A DNA stretch of 56,259 nucleotides from Klebsiella pneumoniae (lineage in GTDB: Bacteria > Myxococcota_A > UBA796 > GCA-2862545): assembly GCA_945882675.1 (NCBI GenBank), contig CAMCWU010000002.1:1-56259 (forward strand), in the 5' to 3' direction. The stretch's first letter is position 1. Each line of letters begins with the position of its first letter. Positions 1 to 6,512 of this stretch are shown in pieces. The notes under the pieces are model-generated. The model searched no databases. It was not told the DNA's origin and saw only the letters and a program-made list of their open reading frames with translations. The translations under genes and the position numbers were made by a program.

Positions 1-1197
1 CCCGTTGAACAGCCCGGTCCAGGCCACCACGAACCACCACGACGGCCACAGGTCCGGCAGGCCCGCCCAGGCTGCCAGGCAGACGGCCATCCCCGTCATC
101 ATCAGGCCGATCCCGCGCTTCGCTCCGAGCCGATCCGCCAGCAGCCCGCCGGCCAGCGCGCCCACCACGCCCGCCACGGGGTCCACCACGCCGGACAGCC
201 ACGCGATGGCGTCCGCGGAGAGATCGAGCTCCACGCGAAGCATCCGCGTCGACGCCGTCGACACGAGCGCGTACCCGACGGGCGTGGCCGCCGCGACGAG
301 GAGGCCGAGCCACGGCGCACGGAAATCGAACGACGCCCGGAGCTTCGCGAAGCCCGCGGGATCCACGATGCGCCACCCGACCAGCGCCCCCAGCACGGCC
401 ACGAACGGCTGGATCACCGGGATCAACACGCCGATCGGCTGGTCGGCGAGCCGGTCCCCGAGCGTCGAGAGCGCCCCCATCGCGATGCCCACCAGCGCGA
501 ACGGCACGAGGAACCACGCGAGCTTCAGGCTGTCGCGCCCGACCGGCCGATCGTCGGCTTGCACCGGCCGCTCCCGCAGCAGGAGCGGGACGAGCATGAT
601 GGCCCACATGATCCCCGCCATTCCCAGGAAGAGCGTGTTCCACCCGTAGCGTTGGGCGATGACGGTCCCGCCGCCGCCGCCGAACACCACCCCGAGCGAC
701 TTCCCCGCCCACATGAGCGAGTTCGCGGTGCCGCGCTCGGCCGGGAGCAGCAGGTCGACGGCCATCCCGTCCGTCGCGACGTCCTGCAGCGACGCCGCCG
801 TGTTGTGCACGAACAGGAGCGCCGCGACGAGGCCGAGCTGGGTCACCGGGTCGGTGAACATCATGCCCACCAGCGTGATGCCCATCACCAGCTCCGCGAC
901 CGCGATGAACGGCCGCCGACGCCCGATCCGCCAGCGCGGCACCGCGTCGAGGAGCGGCCCCCACAGGATCTTGAACGACCACGGCAGGTACGCGAGCCCG
1001 ATCGCCACCCCCGCCTGGGTGTTGTCGAGCCCGAGGTCGGCGATCAGCACCACGTAGCCGACGCTGATGAAGCCCCACGGCACGCCCTGCGCGAAGTACA
1101 ACAGCGCGAAGCTCGACAACCGGAGGAACCGACTCTCGGACAGGGCGGGCGGGCGCCGACGGGGCGCGGGCGGGGCGGCAGGCGGCGCAGCGTGCAT
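1..1197 (-). CDS. MFS permease, AmpG/PAT-like, C-terminus cut by window edge
   Basis: This frame is open from ATG at 1197 to base 1 (399 codons, no stop), so the 3' end lies outside the window. The translation is a polytopic membrane protein; an N-terminal FAQGVPWGF stretch and LPWSFKILWGPLLDAVP in the loop between helices 2 and 3 resemble the AmpG/acetyl-CoA transporter branch of the major facilitator superfamily. AmpG itself imports muropeptides, but the branch also holds other solute permeases, so the substrate is not assigned. A poly-Gly run (about residues 172-176) sits in a membrane helix. The ribosome site is weak. It diverges from the small gene at 1275. The family call is firm; the AmpG function is not. 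Confidence 0.82.
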   Translation of the reverse strand, partial: MHAAPPAAPPAPRRRPPALSESRFLRLSSFALLYFAQGVPWGFISVGYVVLIADLGLDNTQAGVAIGLAYLPWSFKILWGPLLDAVPRWRIGRRRPFIAVAELVMGITLVGMMFTDPVTQLGLVAALLFVHNTAASLQDVATDGMAVDLLLPAERGTANSLMWAGKSLGVVFGGGGGTVIAQRYGWNTLFLGMAGIMWAIMLVPLLLRERPVQADDRPVGRDSLKLAWFLVPFALVGIAMGALSTLGDRLADQPIGVLIPVIQPFVAVLGALVGWRIVDPAGFAKLRASFDFRAPWLGLLVAAATPVGYALVSTASTRMLRVELDLSADAIAWLSGVVDPVAGVVGALAGGLLADRLGAKRGIGLMMTGMAVCLAAWAGLPDLWPSWWFVVAWTGLFNG

Positions 1198-1274
1198 CCG
1201 CCAGCGTAATGGGTTGCGCGGCGCCGGGCGCGTTAGAGCGTGACCTCGGGCGCCAGCCGCCCGCGGAGGTCGAC

Positions 1275-1382
1275 ATGCCCAAGGGTCAGCAGGGAACCGG
1301 CGCCACGAACAAGCCGAAGCTCACGACGAAGGAGAAGAACGAGAAGAAGAAGGCGAAGGCCGAGAAGAACGCCCCCAAGTAG
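1275..1382 (+). CDS. Tiny lysine-rich protein (35 aa)
   Basis: ATG at 1275 follows a GGAGGT ribosome site four bases upstream and reads 35 codons to TAG. The product starts MPKGQQGTG and continues with a Lys/Glu/Ala-rich charged tail ending in KNAPK. It has no hydrophobic segment and should be a soluble, very basic peptide. Short Lys-rich proteins beginning MxKGxx occur in many bacteria with unknown roles; membership in such a family is only an impression. A GTTAGA box lies 38 bases upstream. The good ribosome site and the AAG/GAG-rich codon pattern, unlike its surroundings, argue for a real gene. Confidence 0.6.
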   Translation: MPKGQQGTGATNKPKLTTKEKNEKKKAKAEKNAPK

Positions 1383-1388
1383 GCGGCA

Positions 1389-2348
1389 CTACCGGTACCG
1401 GGTGTTCCGCTCGCGCCGCCACTCGGCTGCGCTGCGGTCGCCCGGCTGGCCGGCAGCGGTGCCGAGCCCGGCCACCGGCGCGCCTGTCGCGCTCTCCCAG
1501 GTGTACTGGGCGAACGCCAGGACCACCCCCACGAACCCCACACGCAGCGCCCGCCGCGTGAACTCGCGGGCGTCCGCCTCCGTGCCGCCGTTCGGCTGGC
1601 GGGACCAGATCGCGAGCCAGTGGTCGAGCCACAGGAACGCCGGCGCGCCCGCCAGGCAGATCCGCGGCAGCCAGCCGATCGCGGCCAGGACCATCGAGTC
1701 CGCGAGCGCGATACCCACGCAGATCCGCGCCGCCACCAGCACCGTGCGCGGGCCGTGCGTGGCGACCAGGGTGCGGTAGCCGCGCGACCGATCCTCGTCC
1801 GCCTGAAACGCCTGGGCCGCGAAGTATGTGCCGAGGACGCCGGATGCGAGCCCGACGCACACCGCAGCCGTCCGCGCGTTGAGGTCGACGCCGACCACCG
1901 ACCACCCCGCCAGCGGCGTCAGCCAGCCGTAGCCGACCAGGTTCACGAGCGGGCCGCCGAGCGGGTGCCCCTTCCACGCGGTCCCCGGCAGCGAGTACAG
2001 CACCGCGAGCACCGCGCACACCGCCACCGCCGCGAACGCCGTCGCCCCCGCGGGGAGCGCCAGGATCACCGCCAGCACCAGCGCGCCCAGGCCCCACCGG
2101 CCCACGCCATCGGGGACGGGCACGGCCGTGCCGTACAGGACCTCGCCGGAGTCCTGGTCGAGCGCCGCGTTCCACCACAGCGTGCCGGCGTGCAGGGCGG
2201 TCCACGCCGCCAGCACCCACAGCAGGTCCCGGCCGCCCGTGAAGAACAGCGCGCGGTCCCAGTGCGCCCAGCCGAAGCCGGCCGCCGCCAGGGCGAGCAC
2301 GAACGGGAGGAGCCGCGGCCGCGCGAGCTCCCACAGCGTGCGGATCAT
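1389..2348 (-). CDS. UbiA-family prenyltransferase-like membrane protein
   Basis: A 319-residue polytopic membrane protein with the two aspartate motifs of the UbiA superfamily: N60-A-A-L-D64-Q-D66 after helix 2, and D184-E-D186-R187 followed by GYRTLV after the central helices. These normally bind Mg-diphosphate of an isoprenoid donor for transfer to an aromatic or other acceptor. Quinone, heme A, tocopherol and chlorophyll enzymes share the fold, and nothing here decides the acceptor. ATG at 2348 overlaps the stop of the upstream gene by four bases (ATGA), so it is the last gene of the asnS operon. The C-terminus (about residue 290 onward) is polar and arginine-rich. Confidence 0.8.
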   Translation of the reverse strand: MIRTLWELARPRLLPFVLALAAAGFGWAHWDRALFFTGGRDLLWVLAAWTALHAGTLWWNAALDQDSGEVLYGTAVPVPDGVGRWGLGALVLAVILALPAGATAFAAVAVCAVLAVLYSLPGTAWKGHPLGGPLVNLVGYGWLTPLAGWSVVGVDLNARTAAVCVGLASGVLGTYFAAQAFQADEDRSRGYRTLVATHGPRTVLVAARICVGIALADSMVLAAIGWLPRICLAGAPAFLWLDHWLAIWSRQPNGGTEADAREFTRRALRVGFVGVVLAFAQYTWESATGAPVAGLGTAAGQPGDRSAAEWRRERNTRYR

Positions 2349-3091
2349 GGCGCCACGCCCTCCACCGCTATCGGCCGGAGTGCCTTGCTGCTCGCGTTGA
2401 ACGCCGCGATCTCCTCCGGCGTGATCGGCGTATCGCTGCTCTGGACGACGCCGCGCAGGAACGACTCCACGGCCGCCCGGACCTCCAGGCCCCACGGCGA
2501 CTCGGTGCGCGTCTCCCAGAACGCGAGCAGCGCCTGCTTGCGCTCGGCGGTCGTGGCGAGCACGGGTCCTTCGCCGTCGATCGGCGTGCCGTCCTCCCAC
2601 AGCGCCGCGAGCTGGTCCGGCAGCGCGGCGATACGCTCCGACGTGTGCAGATCCGCCACGCGCTCGGCCCAGATGTGCACCTCGTCCGCCGCGGCCTGCG
2701 TCGCGCGCGTCTCCTGCGCCATGAACTTGCGGTGGCCCACGGTCTGACCGCTGGTGCGGATGCACAGCCACGGGTAGAGCACGCACCCGATGCCCGACGC
2801 GACGGAGCCCTCCTCCCCCCACGGCATCTTCGGCGAGCGCACCTGCACCGGCTGGCGCTTCGTGATCATGTAGCCGTCGTCGTAGATCACGACCTCGCCC
2901 TTCCAGGCCTGTGGGGCCCGGTAGATCACGTGGTCGCCCTTGTCGATCTCGTCGGTGAAGCCGGCTTCCCGCAGGGCCGCCACGACCTCTGCCCGGGCCT
3001 GCTGCACGAGGATCTCGCCGTAGACCACGACCTCCCTCGCCGCGGGTTCCTGGGCGTTCGCCATGGAGATCCACAGCGCCGTCAGCACCAC
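2345..3091 (-). CDS. Predicted secreted protein of unknown function
   Basis: The product is about 248 residues. The GTG at 3091 (or 3088, which spaces better from a GGGAG site) gives a short hydrophobic leader VLTALWISMANA followed by QEP, a plausible signal peptidase I site; ATG 3064 would discard the leader. The mature part has an early alpha/beta-looking segment (EVVVYGEILVQQAR, residues about 16-30), a positively charged stretch around MITKRQPVQVR, two cysteines (CVLYPWLC) and a helical C-terminal half. No family is recognised. It overlaps the genes on both sides, so it is co-translated with its neighbours. The leader lacks a basic n-region, so export is uncertain. Confidence 0.6.
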   Translation of the reverse strand: MVLTALWISMANAQEPAAREVVVYGEILVQQARAEVVAALREAGFTDEIDKGDHVIYRAPQAWKGEVVIYDDGYMITKRQPVQVRSPKMPWGEEGSVASGIGCVLYPWLCIRTSGQTVGHRKFMAQETRATQAAADEVHIWAERVADLHTSERIAALPDQLAALWEDGTPIDGEGPVLATTAERKQALLAFWETRTESPWGLEVRAAVESFLRGVVQSSDTPITPEEIAAFNASSKALRPIAVEGVAP

Positions 3092-3420
3092 GGCTCCCGG
3101 TCGATCGGGACCGGTCCGAGCGCGTCTCGCGCCTCCCGCGCGGCGGAGAGGTCCGCATACACCCGCGTGTCCTGGCGGGGGTGGCCGGCGAGCAGGGTCG
3201 GGCTGGTCGAGAGCACGATCTGAACGTAGCCGGTGCCCCGGTCGCGGCACAGCGTCCAGCACGGCGCGAACGCATGCGGACCCGGATCGCGCGACCACGC
3301 GTCCCGCGTCCAGCCGGGCTCGAGCCGCAGCGATCCCTCGCGATCGAAGAGGAAGATCGCCGGCGGCCCGCCATCCGCCAGCAGCCGGTCGAACTCCGAC
3401 GAGAACACCAGCTGCGCCAT
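3082..3420 (-). CDS. Hypothetical protein (112 aa)
   Basis: The product is a soluble 112-residue protein beginning MAQLVFSSEF. ATG 3420 sits five bases after the asnS stop, and the stop at 3082 overlaps the next gene, so it belongs to the asnS operon. The sequence alternates strands and helices (PPAIFLFDREGSLRL; GYVQIVLSTS) and holds two Trp and three Cys; no known motif was recognised. Codon use matches its neighbours. Its place between a tRNA synthetase and a predicted exported protein gives no clear functional hint. Confidence 0.6.
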   Translation of the reverse strand: MAQLVFSSEFDRLLADGGPPAIFLFDREGSLRLEPGWTRDAWSRDPGPHAFAPCWTLCRDRGTGYVQIVLSTSPTLLAGHPRQDTRVYADLSAAREARDALGPVPIDREPWC

Positions 3421-3425
3421 GGGAC

Positions 3426-4784
3426 CTAGAACTCCGCGTTGCCGGGGGTCCGCGGGAACGGGATCGCGTCGCGGATGTTCGCGATGCCGGTGAGCCACAT
3501 GAGCATCCGCTCGAACCCGAGGCCGAAGCCACCATGTTGCGTGCTGCCCCACCGCCGCAGGTCCAGGTACCAGTCCAGGTGCGCCGGGTTCATGTGCAGC
3601 GACTCCATGCGCTTCACCAGCACATCCAGCCGCTCCTCCCGCTGCGATCCGCCGATCATCTCGCCGATCCGCGGCACCAGCAGGTCCGTCGCCGCGACCG
3701 TCCGGCCGTCGTCCGACAGGCGCATATAGAACGCCTTCTGCGCGGTCGGGTAGTCGGTGACGAATACGGGGCCCTGGAAGTGCTCTTCCGCGAGGTACCG
3801 CTCGTGCTCCGCCTGCAGCGACGACCCCCAGCCGATCGGGTACTCGAACTTGCGGCCCGACCGCGCCAGGATGTCCTGCGCCTCCGTGTACGTGACCCGC
3901 GCGAACGGCTTGTCGATCGCCGCGTTCACCGCCGCGATCACGCCCGGCGACACGTGCTTGTCGAAGAACGCGAAGTCATCCGGGCACTGGGCCAGCGTCT
4001 CGCGCGCGACCGTGCGCACGAAGTCCTCTGCGAGTGCGATCACGTCATCCAGGTTCGCGAACGCCATCTCCGGCTCGATCATCCAGAACTCGGCGACATG
4101 CCGCGGCGTGTTGCTGTTCTCCGCGCGAAAGGTAGGTCCGAATGTGTAGACGTCCGTGTGCGACTGCGCGAAGCACTCGGCCTCGAGCTGGCCCGAGACC
4201 GTCAGGTACGTCTTCTTGCCGAAGAACGCGTCCGGCCCTTCCGGCGTCGACACCGAGAAGCACTCCCCCGCACCTTCGGCGTCGATCCCGGTGATCACGG
4301 GCGTGTGCACCCAGATGAACCCGCGCTCCTGGAAGAACCGGTGGATCTGCCACGACAGCGCATTGCGGACGCGAAAGGTCGACTGGAACGTGTTGGTCCG
4401 CGGGCGCAGGTGCGCGATGGTGCGCAGGTGCTCCATCGACGTTCCCTTCTTCTGAAGCGGATACTCCGTCGGATCCGCTTCGCCGACCACGTCGATCTTG
4501 TCCGCGCGGAGCTCGACCGCCTGCTCCTTGCCCGGGCTCTGCACCCACTCGCCCTCGACCCGGATCGCGGCGCCGATCCCGAGCCGCCGCTGCAGATCGG
4601 GGTCCGTGTCAGCCGCCAGCACCACCTGCAGCGTCTTCGGCGTGGACCCGTCGAAGATGTGGACGAAGCTCACGTTCTTGCTGAACCGGCTCGTCTTGAT
4701 CCACCCGTTGACGATCCCCCGCTCGCCGACCACGGCGGTCTCGAGGGCGGTGCGGATGGGCGTTCTGCGGGCGATACCGTGCAT
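3426..4784 (-). CDS. asnS: Asparaginyl-tRNA synthetase
   Basis: This class IIb aminoacyl-tRNA synthetase charges tRNA-Asn with asparagine in the cytoplasm. The 452-residue length is normal. An N-terminal OB-fold anticodon-binding domain (about residues 20-105, starting with the VNGWIKTSR strand) precedes the catalytic domain. Motif 2 is visible as FRAENSNTPRH (residues 219-229) with the following EFWMIEPE, and motif 3 as GFGLGFERMLMWLTG near the C-terminus, ending in the characteristic PRTPG. The absence of an aspartate-type insertion separates it from AspRS. It leads a four-gene operon. A GTTAGG box 22 bases upstream of ATG 4784 is a candidate -10 element. Confidence 0.96.
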   Translation of the reverse strand: MHGIARRTPIRTALETAVVGERGIVNGWIKTSRFSKNVSFVHIFDGSTPKTLQVVLAADTDPDLQRRLGIGAAIRVEGEWVQSPGKEQAVELRADKIDVVGEADPTEYPLQKKGTSMEHLRTIAHLRPRTNTFQSTFRVRNALSWQIHRFFQERGFIWVHTPVITGIDAEGAGECFSVSTPEGPDAFFGKKTYLTVSGQLEAECFAQSHTDVYTFGPTFRAENSNTPRHVAEFWMIEPEMAFANLDDVIALAEDFVRTVARETLAQCPDDFAFFDKHVSPGVIAAVNAAIDKPFARVTYTEAQDILARSGRKFEYPIGWGSSLQAEHERYLAEEHFQGPVFVTDYPTAQKAFYMRLSDDGRTVAATDLLVPRIGEMIGGSQREERLDVLVKRMESLHMNPAHLDWYLDLRRWGSTQHGGFGLGFERMLMWLTGIANIRDAIPFPRTPGNAEF

Positions 4785-4821
4785 GGCGACTCCGGGGCAC
4801 GCCCTCCTAACATGGCACCCG

Positions 4822-5472
4822 CTAGAAGTAGTACTTCTCGATGTCCACGCAGCGGGTCGCCGAGAACGAGACCTCGACCTCCCCTTCGCTGTCGCCCTGC
4901 CAGTCCACGACGTCCGTCTGGAAGCGGCCGCTGATGCGCTCGTCCTCCGAGAAGCCGGTGACCTGCACGTCGCCGCCGTCGGAGAGGTACGACTCGTAGT
5001 ACTCGTCGTAGTCGTCGATCCTCACGTCGCCGTCCCAGAAGTCGTCGTCCAGCGGCTGCAGGAAGTGCGTGAAGCTGCCGTTCGCCTCTCCGTCTTCGCG
5101 CAGGCCCTCGTCCCAGTCCGCGCCTTCCAGCTCCTCGTCCGGGTCGCCCATGTCATCGAGCCGCAGGTAGATGTCGACCTGCCAGAAGTCCTCCGGCAGA
5201 TTATCCGCCCACCACGCCACGATATCGTCGGAGTCGTCCCCGTCCTCCAGGTCCTCGTACAGCTCCTCGAGCTCGACGTACCGCTGGCACAGGTCCCCGC
5301 CCGCCCCGCCGGCTACGATGTGAACGAGGTCGTCCCCGTCGTCGTAGAACCCGCTCTCCTGCACGAAGAACGCGTCGTCGAGGCCCACGGTCTCGCCGTC
5401 GATCTCGCCCTGGACGCTCGTCCCTCCGCACGCCGCCAGCAGCACCGCCGCCAGGATCGAGAACCGGCTCAT
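4822..5472 (-). CDS. Acidic lipoprotein of unknown function
   Basis: A 216-residue protein with a short lipoprotein signal peptide (lipobox LLAAC, Cys15 becoming the lipidated residue). The mature part is extremely rich in Asp and Glu, with several Tyr/Trp-Asp clusters (about residues 125-165), and few basic residues. It carries three cysteines beyond the lipobox. No domain is recognised; an acidic, possibly Ca-binding or cell-surface role is only inferred. It has its own promoter (5491-5519) and a GGAGGGG ribosome site, and its stop is 37 bases ahead of asnS on the same strand. Confidence 0.72.
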   Translation of the reverse strand: MSRFSILAAVLLAACGGTSVQGEIDGETVGLDDAFFVQESGFYDDGDDLVHIVAGGAGGDLCQRYVELEELYEDLEDGDDSDDIVAWWADNLPEDFWQVDIYLRLDDMGDPDEELEGADWDEGLREDGEANGSFTHFLQPLDDDFWDGDVRIDDYDEYYESYLSDGGDVQVTGFSEDERISGRFQTDVVDWQGDSEGEVEVSFSATRCVDIEKYYF

Positions 5473-5490
5473 CGCCCCTCCATGCTCGCC

Positions 5491-5519
5491 AGTATAGCGG
5501 ACTCCCGGGCCAGGGTCAC
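5491..5519 (-). promoter_or_regulatory. Sigma70-like promoter of the acidic lipoprotein
   Basis: Reading the minus strand, GTGACC (5519-5514) and TATACT (5496-5491) are separated by exactly 17 bases. TATACT matches the -10 consensus at five of six positions in an otherwise GC-rich sequence and lies about 19 bases ahead of the start codon, with GGAGGGG in between. This is the best housekeeping promoter seen in the window. Confidence 0.6.
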
Positions 5520-5539
5520 CCGGTCCCCTGCTTCGGTTG

Positions 5540-5591
5540 TGGGGGGATCCGCGTGGGTCGGACCGCTCAGGGGCGCCGGTCCGCGCGCACG
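5540..5591. repeat. Left copy of a 52-bp direct repeat bracketing vapBC
   Basis: This copy shares GATCCGC, a 17-base spacer of equal length but different sequence, and a perfect 19-base block (GGGGCGCCGGTCCGCGCGC, 5570-5588) with 6295-6346, in the same orientation. It lies between the acidic lipoprotein gene and the vapC stop codon. Confidence 0.65.
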
Positions 5592-5598
5592 GGAAGGG

Positions 5599-6024
5599 TC
5601 ACACGGGCAGTGCGAGCTCGGCGGCGGCATCCACCAGCGCGCGATCGAGCGACACGAACCGCGTGAGCGGGTCGCGCGCATGGAACCACACCGCCGTCTG
5701 GAGGTGGACGAGGTCCAGGCTCCGCGGTGTCGTGACCACTGGCAGAACCCGGCTCGTTGCCAGGTCGAGCGTCAGGTCGCGGAGCTGGAACCGATCGATG
5801 TCGGCGTCCAGCAGGTCGATGATCCGCCGCATCTGTGCAGCGGTCAACCTGCCCGTACGCGCGTACTGCACGGCGTTCCGGTGGGCCTCCACCAGCAGGA
5901 GCGTGCTCGACAGCCACAGCCCGCGATCCAGCTCGTCGCGGAGCGCCGCGCCCAGCGGCTCGTCCAGGACCATCGCCAGCCACGCGGATGTGTCGAGGTA
6001 GTACCGGGGCAGCTCACCGGTCAT
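5599..6024 (-). CDS. vapC: VapC-type PIN-domain ribonuclease toxin
   Basis: A 141-residue PIN-domain protein. The expected acidic residues are in place: D11 in YYLDTSAW, E46 in LLLVEAHRN, and later aspartates in SLDLVHLQTA and FVSLDRALVDAA. PIN toxins cut RNA with Mg or Mn, often tRNA or rRNA. ATG 6024 overlaps the antitoxin gene by 11 bases, the usual VapBC arrangement with translational coupling. A longer reading from an upstream ATG would only add antitoxin-overlapping sequence without fold support. The target RNA cannot be read from sequence. Confidence 0.9.
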   Translation of the reverse strand: MTGELPRYYLDTSAWLAMVLDEPLGAALRDELDRGLWLSSTLLLVEAHRNAVQYARTGRLTAAQMRRIIDLLDADIDRFQLRDLTLDLATSRVLPVVTTPRSLDLVHLQTAVWFHARDPLTRFVSLDRALVDAAAELALPV

Positions 6025-6259
6025 CGCTGCGATCTTCCGCCAGCACGGCTGCGAACGCGCCAGGCGGGAGCCGGAACCCGACGGTCTCGATCCTCCCCGT
6101 GCCACACCTGGATCCGACGTTCAACCCCGACTCGCCCAGGGGACGGAGCTCCGCCACCGGTCGGTTGCGCCGGGTGACGACGATGCGCTCGCCCTGCTCC
6201 ACACGCCCGAGGTACTCGGCGAGGTGCTGCTTCAGATCCTGGACCGGTACGGTTGTCAT
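6014..6259 (-). CDS. vapB: Phd/YefM-type antitoxin of the vapBC pair
   Basis: An 81-residue antitoxin with a Phd/YefM DNA-binding N-terminus (VPVQDLKQHLAEYLGRVEQG, then a basic strand VVTRRNRPVAEL) and a C-terminal arm that should wrap the PIN toxin. It precedes vapC and overlaps it by 11 bases. Members of this family repress their own operon, and a perfect 14-base palindrome lies 17-30 bases upstream. No Shine-Dalgarno sequence is seen and a TATGCT box ends six bases before ATG, so the message may be leaderless. Confidence 0.88.
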   Translation of the reverse strand: MTTVPVQDLKQHLAEYLGRVEQGERIVVTRRNRPVAELRPLGESGLNVGSRCGTGRIETVGFRLPPGAFAAVLAEDRSDDR

Positions 6260-6265
6260 GCCCGA

Positions 6266-6289
6266 AGCATATCACGAACCGTACGGTTC
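6266..6289 (-). promoter_or_regulatory. vapBC promoter with palindromic operator
   Basis: On the minus strand a perfect palindrome GAACCGTACGGTTC (6276-6289) is followed by TATGCT (6271-6266), a -10-like hexamer only six bases before the vapB ATG. The half-site AACCGTAC recurs at the start of the coding sequence (6243-6254, RC AACCGTACCGGT). A palindrome between -35 and -10 is the usual autorepression site of Phd/YefM antitoxins; here that is inferred from position. Confidence 0.5.
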
Positions 6290-6294
6290 CGCAG

Positions 6295-6346
6295 GTGGGG
6301 GATCCGCAGGGGTCGTCGGGTTCTGGGGCGCCGGTCCGCGCGCCCG
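6295..6346. repeat. Right copy of the 52-bp direct repeat bracketing vapBC
   Basis: It matches 5540-5591 in direct orientation, with a perfect 19-base core at 6325-6343 and GATCCGC at 6301-6307. It lies just upstream of the vapB promoter, so the two copies enclose the toxin-antitoxin pair almost exactly. Confidence 0.65.
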
Positions 6347-6360
6347 CGACGTCGCTCCCG

Positions 6361-6511
6361 GGTGCGATCCCCCGAGGATACTCGAGTATCCGGCCCTCAC
6401 CGCACCCTGGGGGTGCGAACCCCCAGGGATACCCGAGTATCCGGCCCTCACCGCACCCTGGGGGTGCGAACTCCGCGGGATACTCGAGTATCCGGCCCTC
6501 ACCGCACCGGA
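6361..6511. repeat. Three tandem 51-bp repeats, each with a 16-bp palindrome
   Basis: Units begin at 6361, 6412 and 6463 with GGTGCGA and are about 90 percent alike. Each holds GGATACTCGAGTATCC (6376-6391, 6427-6442 with one mismatch, 6478-6493), a perfect self-complementary 16-mer in units 1 and 3, and the blocks GGTGCG and CGCACC that can pair across units. The array ends at the stop codon of the RCC1-like gene and fills the gap to vapB. It may act as transcription terminator or protein-binding array; no coding role is likely although it stays open on both strands. Confidence 0.75.
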
Positions 6512-6512
6512 G

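Noticed and set aside
5-649. Plus-strand open frame of 214 codons at the left edge
   Set aside because: It is antisense to the MFS permease, whose minus frame is open to base 1 with a convincing membrane protein.
6272-6502. Short open frames on both strands through the 51-bp array
   Set aside because: They stay open only because 51 is a multiple of three; no ribosome site and no conserved start.
6361-6511. CRISPR array
   Set aside because: The units are contiguous 51-bp repeats without unique spacers and no cas genes are near.
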